Shown here in pieces: positions 7,072 to 11,785 of a stretch of 14,426 nt of DNA. Position 1 is the stretch's first letter; the number at the start of each line of letters is the position of its first letter. The translations under genes and the position numbers were made by a program. This stretch comes from Zoogloeaceae bacterium (GTDB taxonomy: Bacteria > Pseudomonadota > Gammaproteobacteria > Burkholderiales > Rhodocyclaceae). Under the pieces are notes generated by a model. That model was not told the origin of the DNA, did no database searches, and saw only the letters and a program-made list of their open reading frames with translations. The stretch spans positions 1 through 14,426 of the forward strand of contig JAITJU010000040.1 of NCBI GenBank assembly GCA_031278735.1. The letters are read 5' to 3'.

Positions 7072-7509
7072 TCATGGCTGGCCGAAAACCTTTCCCTTCG
7101 GCACGGAAACGCCAAGCTTCTTCGCGCAAACCTCCTCGGCCCTGTCTTGATACTTCTTGAGTTCGGGCTGCAAGCGGTCGAGTTCCGCCCGCGAAGAGGC
7201 CGTCCCCTTCGGGCTGTTCTGTTCGGAGAGCCGCGACAGGATTTCGAGGTATTTCTTGCCTGTCGGCGAACCGTAGAAATCCTGGGCATAGGCGTCCTGC
7301 GTACATTTCACGTAGTCCGCCCCCTGCCGCGGCGTCAGCTTCCCGGCGCGAATCTCGTCGCCCAGGAGGAGGCGCGCCATCTTCTCCAGATCCGCCTGCG
7401 ACATTTCCTGCCCCGCATCGTCATCCGCGTCCTGCGCGAACGCGGACAGACACGCCGCGCACAACACGGCAACGCACAGGAATTTCTTCCCGTCATACCC
7501 GTGACTCAT
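7072..7509 (-). CDS. Hypothetical secreted (periplasmic) protein, 145 aa
   Basis: I do not recognise the family. The N-terminus KKFLCVAVLCAACLSAFA followed by QDADDD looks like a signal peptide cleaved after residue 25. The mature part is acidic at its start, then mostly helical, charged and glutamine-rich, with two cysteines (in YVKCTQ and EEVCAKK) that could form a disulfide. The ATG at 7509 has AAGGAG 7 nt upstream, a good site. It lies between the two copies of the 155-bp repeat, on the same strand as the lipoprotein gene and nuoI. It has no known link to complex I; it is probably accessory cargo in the H/I insert. The reading frame open upstream of 7509 is just repeat B. Confidence 0.75.
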   Translation of the reverse strand: MSHGYDGKKFLCVAVLCAACLSAFAQDADDDAGQEMSQADLEKMARLLLGDEIRAGKLTPRQGADYVKCTQDAYAQDFYGSPTGKKYLEILSRLSEQNSPKGTASSRAELDRLQPELKKYQDRAEEVCAKKLGVSVPKGKVFGQP

Positions 7510-7562
7510 CGCTTTTCTCCTTGAATGAACATTTGCCGGAACCTCATCATTACACCATGCTT

Positions 7563-7717
7563 CATCGTAAAACGGACTCCGGTTTGAAACCCCGCCCGAA
7601 CAAGCGGCGCGAAGGTCGAGACCCCGGTGAAGGCCGGGGTTTCGAGCGCGGCCATTGGGGAGGGGAGAAACCCCCCTTCCCAATGGCGTTTGACCGGACA
7701 GCCCGGAAGGGTTGTCG
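7563..7717 (-). repeat. 155-bp structured dispersed repeat, copy B
   Basis: Second copy of the element at 6867-7022, in the same orientation. Hairpin positions are kept although bases differ. The middle stem here is CCATTGGG/CCCAATGG, extended relative to copy A. The ACCCCGG stem has a shortened loop, and the terminal stem has one mismatch. It fills most of the 223-bp gap between the 67-codon ORF and the secreted protein gene. Confidence 0.8.
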
Positions 7718-7732
7718 TGAATTGCTTGCGCC

Positions 7733-7936
7733 TCACAGGGTTCCCTTCGCCTCGCGTTCCCGGTCGTTGGCGCCGCCGCCCGGATGGAGGGTGACGGCGC
7801 GGCGGCGCAATTCGTCCTCGTCGACATGACCCTCGGTTTTCAGGCACTCGTCCGTGCTGGTTTTTTCAATCGTCGTCACGTCGGCGCCCCACGCGACGGC
7901 GACCACGCAGGTTCCCGGGTTCAGGAATGTTTTCAT
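7733..7936 (-). CDS. Small hypothetical ORF, 67 aa
   Basis: I do not recognise the family. The ATG at 7936 has a strong AAGGAG with 6-nt spacing, and the ORF begins 38 nt after the lipoprotein stop on the same strand, which supports translation. The sequence starts MKTFLNPGTCVVAVAWGADV, with a short hydrophobic stretch and two cysteines (C9 and one in DECLKTEG), then a charged tail. A further in-frame ATG at 7942 sits directly on the SD and is unlikely to be used. A signal peptide is not convincing. Function cannot be inferred. Confidence 0.55.
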   Translation of the reverse strand: MKTFLNPGTCVVAVAWGADVTTIEKTSTDECLKTEGHVDEDELRRRAVTLHPGGGANDREREAKGTL

Positions 7937-7974
7937 GTCCATCTCCTTGTTGTGTTGCCGTCTGTCGCGGCGGT

Positions 7975-9468
7975 TCATTGTTTGACCAGTTCCACGCGCC
8001 GGTTCTGGGCGCGGGCGGCCTCATTGTCGCCGGTTTCGGGAATCAGGGGGCGGGATTCGCCGTAGCCCTTCGCTTGCAGGCGGGCGGCGTCGACCCCCTT
8101 GTCGACAAGGTAGCGCGCGACCGCGGCGGCGCGCCGTTCCGACAGATTCTGGTTGTAGGCGTCCGCGCCCAGGCTGTCCGTATGCCCGCCGATCTCGAAT
8201 TTCCAGGCGGGATTTTCCCGCGCGAGTTTTACCACTTCGTCCAGTACCGCGCCGGATTCAGGGCGCAGGGTGTCGGCGTCGAAATCGAAATTGACCCCGT
8301 AGAGTTGCAGCTTGCCGGTTTTCTCCAGGTTCTCGGCCATCGTCTGACTGGCGCTCTTCTCTTCCTGGCCGGTCACGGCGCAGGGGGCGGGCGTGTTGGA
8401 AAAGCGGGTGAGCGTGACCCGGAACGCGCCTTCCCCCTCCTTGCCGCCGCCGTCCCGTTCCACCAGGAGGTCGCCCACCCGGTTGTAACTCCCCTTGGTG
8501 ATGTTTTCCGCGACGGGGGCAAGCGCCATCGCGCCCCGGCTCTGACTGCCGTCGGCGGCATGAGCGCGGGTGAAGCGAAAGACATTGTTCTCCACGCCGC
8601 CCGTCAGCGTGCCGTTTACTTCGCTGATTGCCTTGAGCCTTCCGCTGCTGTCACCGTGAATCGAGGCATAGACGTAACAGCCGCTCACCTGGCTGCCGTT
8701 CTGGTGAAGGATCAGATAAGGATGATAGCTCGTGCCTTTTTGCTGCTGCGTCATGGCGTGATTGGCGGGGGAAGCCGCGTCCGGATCTCCCAGCATCCAG
8801 TAGATGCCGCTGAAATCTTCCCGCAGTTCGACCGGCTGATCGAAGCGACCGTGGGCGCTGAAGCGGGAGAGGCGATATTCCCCATATTTCGTGCCGGACA
8901 GGGTGACGCGCAGATAGCGCCCGGAGATTTTCTGCTGGACCGGAATGGAAAAATCGTAACTGGCGCGCGTGATCGCGGATTCCGGCATGTTGAAGGTCGC
9001 CACCGTCTGGAAATCGCCGGCGGGCGACTGGGATACCGCGAAGGCGATCCGGCGAGGGATGTTGTCCTTGTCCCGATCTTCCCCGCCGACCCGGAAGGAC
9101 TCGATGGTCGCCGGGGCTGCCAGCGCGTAGAAAAGGATGGCGTCCCGGCTGCCATCCTTGCTGAGATCGTTTCTGGAAAAGGCATGGGTACGCCCTTGGC
9201 TGATCGCCAAAAGCTGATCGGCGAATTTTTGCGGAAGGATTTGCTTTTCGGAAGTATAGGGATACCCGCCGTTGAAGAAGCTCGCCACGTCGATTTGTTC
9301 GTGATTCGCCTCCGGCGCGGCCTTTTCCCCGTTTCCGGCAGGCGACGGCGCGGCGGCGGACGGCGGCGCGGAAGAAGGCGCGGCGGCGGCGGACGTTCCG
9401 GCCTCCTTGTCCCCGCAGGCGACGAGAAGGAAGACAAGGGAGAAGAGCGAAATACAGGTTTTTTTCAT
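7975..9468 (-). CDS. Outer-membrane lipoprotein: discoidin-like region, beta-rich middle domain, C-terminal OmpA peptidoglycan-binding domain
   Basis: A 497-aa protein with a lipoprotein signal (lipobox LVAC, lipidated C18, then GD, which favours outer-membrane sorting), followed by an Ala/Pro/Ser-rich linker to about residue 50. Residues about 95-210 look like an F5/8-type C (discoidin-like) beta-sandwich: DGSRDAILFYAL near the start and GRYLRVTLSGTKYGEYRLSR near the end. Residues about 215-365 form a beta-rich segment (GIYWMLGD, YLILHQNGSQVSGCYVY) reminiscent of lipocalin-like folds. The last about 100 residues are a clear OmpA domain: FDFDADTLRPESG, GGHTDSLGADAYNQNLSERR, RLQAKGYGESRPL and NRRVELVKQ. 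It probably anchors the envelope and presents a ligand-binding module. The ATG at 9468 is chosen for the signal peptide; the SD (AAGG) is weak. It splits nuoH from nuoI and is not a complex I component. Confidence 0.88.
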   Translation of the reverse strand: MKKTCISLFSLVFLLVACGDKEAGTSAAAAPSSAPPSAAAPSPAGNGEKAAPEANHEQIDVASFFNGGYPYTSEKQILPQKFADQLLAISQGRTHAFSRNDLSKDGSRDAILFYALAAPATIESFRVGGEDRDKDNIPRRIAFAVSQSPAGDFQTVATFNMPESAITRASYDFSIPVQQKISGRYLRVTLSGTKYGEYRLSRFSAHGRFDQPVELREDFSGIYWMLGDPDAASPANHAMTQQQKGTSYHPYLILHQNGSQVSGCYVYASIHGDSSGRLKAISEVNGTLTGGVENNVFRFTRAHAADGSQSRGAMALAPVAENITKGSYNRVGDLLVERDGGGKEGEGAFRVTLTRFSNTPAPCAVTGQEEKSASQTMAENLEKTGKLQLYGVNFDFDADTLRPESGAVLDEVVKLARENPAWKFEIGGHTDSLGADAYNQNLSERRAAAVARYLVDKGVDAARLQAKGYGESRPLIPETGDNEAARAQNRRVELVKQ

Positions 9469-9792
9469 GATGGATGACCTTTTCAGAGGACAGGCGTCAG
9501 AGATGGAGGAGCGCCTGCCGTCGCCTCCGGCAACTTTGTTCGGACTTGCGGCAAACGGATGACCACGCCACGCCCCAAACCGTCCTTCGGGCTTGAATGC
9601 CCATTGGAGGCGGCAGGCCGCGCGAACTTCCGAAACAATCCCCGAACACCAATTTGTCTGGGGAAAACACAATATATAAGAAGACGGAAGACCGTAGGGG
9701 CGAAAAATCTTTCGCCCCTGCTTGCGGCGGCTTCGCCGCCGGTAACTTTACGGTCCTCTGTCCTCTGTCTTCTGTCCTCCGTCTCCCGAACC
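9469..9792. other. Gene-free interval between nuoH and the lipoprotein gene
   Basis: A 324-bp stretch. The part near nuoH holds the inverted repeat at 9679-9785. The part near the lipoprotein gene (9469-9678) has no supported ORF. An AT-rich island at 9668-9680 gives TATATT on the minus strand and could be a -10 box for the lipoprotein gene, but I see no good -35 at 17 bp, so I do not call a promoter. The long + strand ORFs across this region run antisense into nuoH and are shadows. Confidence 0.6.
9679..9785. repeat. Inverted heptad-repeat element enclosing two hairpins, 3' of nuoH
   Basis: The left arm (9679-9696, two heptads plus CGTA) and the right arm (9749-9766) are inverted repeats matching at 15 of 18 positions. 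The right arm continues as a five-unit heptad block to 9785. Between them are a perfect 10-bp stem AGGGGCGAAA with loop AATC (9696-9719) and a 7-bp stem around GGCGGC-TTC-GCCGCC (9725-9741). It ends 7 bp from the nuoH stop. It could fold as a junction in DNA or RNA and might stop or attenuate transcription beyond nuoH, but there is no U-tract typical of an intrinsic terminator. Confidence 0.75.
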
Positions 9793-10857
9793 TCATTTCC
9801 AGATGCTCCACGGCGAGAGCATCCAGACGCCGACGAGGAGGAGCCAGACGACGGTGAGCGGGATGAACACCTTCCAGCCCAGGCGCATGATGTGGTCGTA
9901 GCGGTAGCGCGGGAAGGTTGCCCGGAACCAGAGGAAGAAAAAGAGCAAGAAACAGGTTTTCGCCAGGAGCCACCAGATTCCGTCCGGCAGGAAACCCACG
10001 GGCGAATCCCAGCCGCCCAGAAAGAGAAGGCTCGTCAGGGTCGCCACCAGAATCATTTCCGCGTATTCGGCGAGGAAGAAGACGGCGAAGGCCATGCCCG
10101 AATAATCGACGTGGAAACCGGCGACGATTTCCGATTCGCCTTCCGCCACGTCAAACGGCGCGCGGTTGGTTTCGGCGACGCCGGAGACGAAATACACCAC
10201 GAAAAGCGGCAAAAGCGGCAGCCAGTTCCAGGAGAGGAAGCCAAGCCCCATGTCGGCAAAGCGCCCCTTTTGCTGCCCGGCCACGATGTCGGAGAGATTG
10301 AGGCTTCCCGAAACCATCAGCACCACGACGAGCGCGAAGCCCATGGCGATTTCGTAGGAGACGATCTGCGCCGCCGCGCGCATGGAACCCAGGAAGGCGT
10401 AGCGGGAATTGGAGGCCCAGCCCGCCAGCACCACGCCATAGACGCCCATCGAGCCGATGGCGAGAATGTAGAGGAGGCTCGCGTCGATGTTCGCCAGCAC
10501 GAGCGTGTCGGAAAACGGCACCACCGCCCACACCGCCAGCGCCGGGGCAAGCGAGAGCATGGGCGCGATGACGAAGAGCTTCCTGCTCGCGCCGGAAGGC
10601 ACGACGATTTCCTTCATCAGGAGTTTCAGTCCGTCGGCGACCGGCTGCAACAGGCCCAAAGGCCCGACGCGATTGGGGCCGATACGCGCCTGCATGTAGC
10701 CGATCACCTTTCGCTCGGCATAGGTGAGATAGGCGACGCCCAGCATCAGGGGAATGACGATGGCGACAATCTTGACGAGCGTCCAGCAGACGAGCCAGAG
10801 CGTCGGGCCAAGCAGTCCGCTTCCGAATTGGGCGAGGGATTGCAGCAAGGTTTCCAT
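9793..10857 (-). CDS. nuoH: NADH-quinone oxidoreductase subunit H (NuoH)
   Basis: Membrane subunit of complex I that forms much of the quinone chamber (homologue of ND1); 354 aa, normal length, with about eight or nine hydrophobic helices. Signatures: TYAERKVIGYMQARIGPNRV (45-64), the quinone-site loop AETNRAPFDVAEGESEIVAG (228-247) and the following FHVDYSGMAF. The ATG at 10857 overlaps the stop of the preceding small gene by one base (TGATG), with GGAG 8 nt upstream. The open frame extends to 11034, but only within that small gene. In a standard operon nuoG would be directly upstream and nuoI directly downstream; both junctions carry extra DNA here. Confidence 0.98.
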   Translation of the reverse strand: METLLQSLAQFGSGLLGPTLWLVCWTLVKIVAIVIPLMLGVAYLTYAERKVIGYMQARIGPNRVGPLGLLQPVADGLKLLMKEIVVPSGASRKLFVIAPMLSLAPALAVWAVVPFSDTLVLANIDASLLYILAIGSMGVYGVVLAGWASNSRYAFLGSMRAAAQIVSYEIAMGFALVVVLMVSGSLNLSDIVAGQQKGRFADMGLGFLSWNWLPLLPLFVVYFVSGVAETNRAPFDVAEGESEIVAGFHVDYSGMAFAVFFLAEYAEMILVATLTSLLFLGGWDSPVGFLPDGIWWLLAKTCFLLFFFLWFRATFPRYRYDHIMRLGWKVFIPLTVVWLLLVGVWMLSPWSIWK

Positions 10858-11255
10858 CAGGCGCGCTCCAGGGTGATGCCGGGAATCGTGGGCAGCAATT
10901 CCCGCAAATGCCGGTCCAGTTTTTCCAGTTCCGCGCCGGGGTAGCGGGAAAGCAGGAAGAGGCGTCTCCAGAAAGCGACATGGCCGACCGACCAGACCAT
11001 CCACGCCCGGCACTCCCTGTCGGTGTTGCCGCACATCAGCCAGAGCTTGCAGGCTGGGTCCAGGCAGGCGATGACAATACGCCAGTACGTATCCTCCGGG
11101 AACACGCGCTCGATGACGAACCGCCGCGCCTTCAACTTTTCCACCAGCCAGAGCGCCAGGGATTTGCCGTAGCGACCAGGTTCCGCCATCTCCTTCTCCT
11201 CGCCCGGAATGGGTTTGAAGAAATCGGTCTGGAACTGGATTTCCGTTTCCCGCAT
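10857..11255 (-). CDS. Small uncharacterised protein, second tandem copy, 132 aa
   Basis: Paralogue (about 45-50% identity by eye) of the 139-aa protein just upstream. Shared blocks are TDFFxPxPGxEK, KSLALWLxExLKxxRF, IACxDPAxKLxLMCGNTD and a C-terminal LxxHLRxLLxxIP...ERA. From memory it resembles a widespread uncharacterised proteobacterial family with an FFxPxPGEExxxNPGRYGK start and a WxCGN core; I know no function. It has no signal peptide or membrane helix. I chose the ATG at 11255 because it aligns with the start of the other copy. Its SD is poor (AGGGG about 12 nt away). A GTG at 11369 has a better SD, but that site is a relic of the nuoH start and would add about 38 non-family residues. 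The gene ends exactly at the nuoH start codon, so the two are probably coupled. Confidence 0.7.
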   Translation of the reverse strand: MRETEIQFQTDFFKPIPGEEKEMAEPGRYGKSLALWLVEKLKARRFVIERVFPEDTYWRIVIACLDPACKLWLMCGNTDRECRAWMVWSVGHVAFWRRLFLLSRYPGAELEKLDRHLRELLPTIPGITLERA

Positions 11256-11369
11256 GGACAGACTTTTCCCCTGTTCTTTCCGCTTTTGCGGCGAGCGTCC
11301 GGGGGACGGCCAGACCGCCGGGGCAAACCAGGCGGTTCCGGGTTGGTCGGCTTGGATCAGGGTTTTCAC
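11256..11369 (-). pseudogene. Remnant of a tandem duplication: decayed nuoH 5' end joined to decayed nuoG 3' end
   Basis: On the minus strand, GTGAAAACCCTGATCCAA from 11369 matches the nuoH start (ATGGAAACCTTGCTGCAA), including the preceding GGAGCGCGCC. The match continues, with small gaps, through CCCGGCGGTCTGGC and GGACGCTCG to about 11295. From about 11290 to 11255, GCGGAAAGAAC and the sequence up to CCATGCGGGAA match the nuoG 3' end (GCGGAAGGAAC ... CCATGCGTGAA). So the spacer between the two small paralogues is what a tandem duplication of [nuoG end + small gene + nuoH start] would leave. Its frame is open from the GTG but it is not family sequence. Confidence 0.75.
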
Positions 11370-11785
11370 TGGGCGCGCTCCATGTGCATGTCGGGAATGA
11401 GGTGGAGCAGTTTCCTGAGATGCTGGTTCAGTCTTTCCAGTTCCGGCAGGACGGGAGTATCCCCCTGGAATATCCGGGACAGGCGCGCCCGGAAGGTGAC
11501 GGCATGGACGGTGGAGCGAACGATCCACGCCCTTCCCTCCAGGTCGGTGTTGCCGCACATCAGGAAGAGCTTGTGCGCCGGGTCCGGGCAGGCGATGGCG
11601 AGATACCAGACCAGGCCATGCCGCTGCACGCTCTCGACGGCGAACCGTTGTTCCTTCAGCCGTTCCGCCAGCCAGAGCGCCAGGGATTTGTCGTGATAAC
11701 CGGGAACGCCGGGTTCCGTATCCTTCTCCGCGCCCGGAGCGGGCTGGAAGAAATCGGTGCGGAAGCGGACTTCCATTTCACGCAT
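11366..11785 (-). CDS. Small uncharacterised protein, first tandem copy, 139 aa
   Basis: Probably the ancestral copy of the pair, since its start and stop fit the nuoG end and the original nuoH start. The protein is soluble and mixed alpha/beta in appearance, with the blocks VRFRTDFFQPAPG, HDKSLALWLAERLKEQRF, YLAIACPDPAHKLFLMCGNT and a helical C-terminus (ELERLNQHLRKLLHLIP). It resembles an uncharacterised proteobacterial family; the function is unknown. The ATG at 11785 overlaps the nuoG stop by 8 nt, with GGAGG 10 nt upstream inside nuoG, so it is translated from the nuo transcript. An additional ATG at 11776 is a possible start. It is not a recognised complex I subunit or assembly factor, though its position would suit an accessory role. 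Confidence 0.8.
   Translation of the reverse strand: MREMEVRFRTDFFQPAPGAEKDTEPGVPGYHDKSLALWLAERLKEQRFAVESVQRHGLVWYLAIACPDPAHKLFLMCGNTDLEGRAWIVRSTVHAVTFRARLSRIFQGDTPVLPELERLNQHLRKLLHLIPDMHMERAQ

Noticed and set aside
7927..9477. A 516-codon + strand open frame opposite the lipoprotein gene
   Set aside because: The minus-strand frame has a lipoprotein signal and an OmpA domain; the + strand translation shows low-complexity Arg/Gly runs typical of a shadow.
9660..9700. A sigma-70 promoter for the lipoprotein gene at the AT-rich island
   Set aside because: A TATATT-like -10 exists on the minus strand, but the sequence at a 17-bp spacing is CCCTAC, not a credible -35.
9559..10944. A 461-codon + strand open frame opposite nuoH
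   Set aside because: nuoH is unmistakable on the minus strand; the + strand product is His/Asp/Arg/Glu-rich shadow sequence.
10858..11034. Longer start for nuoH
   Set aside because: The extra 59 codons lie in the small gene and do not resemble NuoH; the ATG at 10857 gives the family N-terminus and a good SD.
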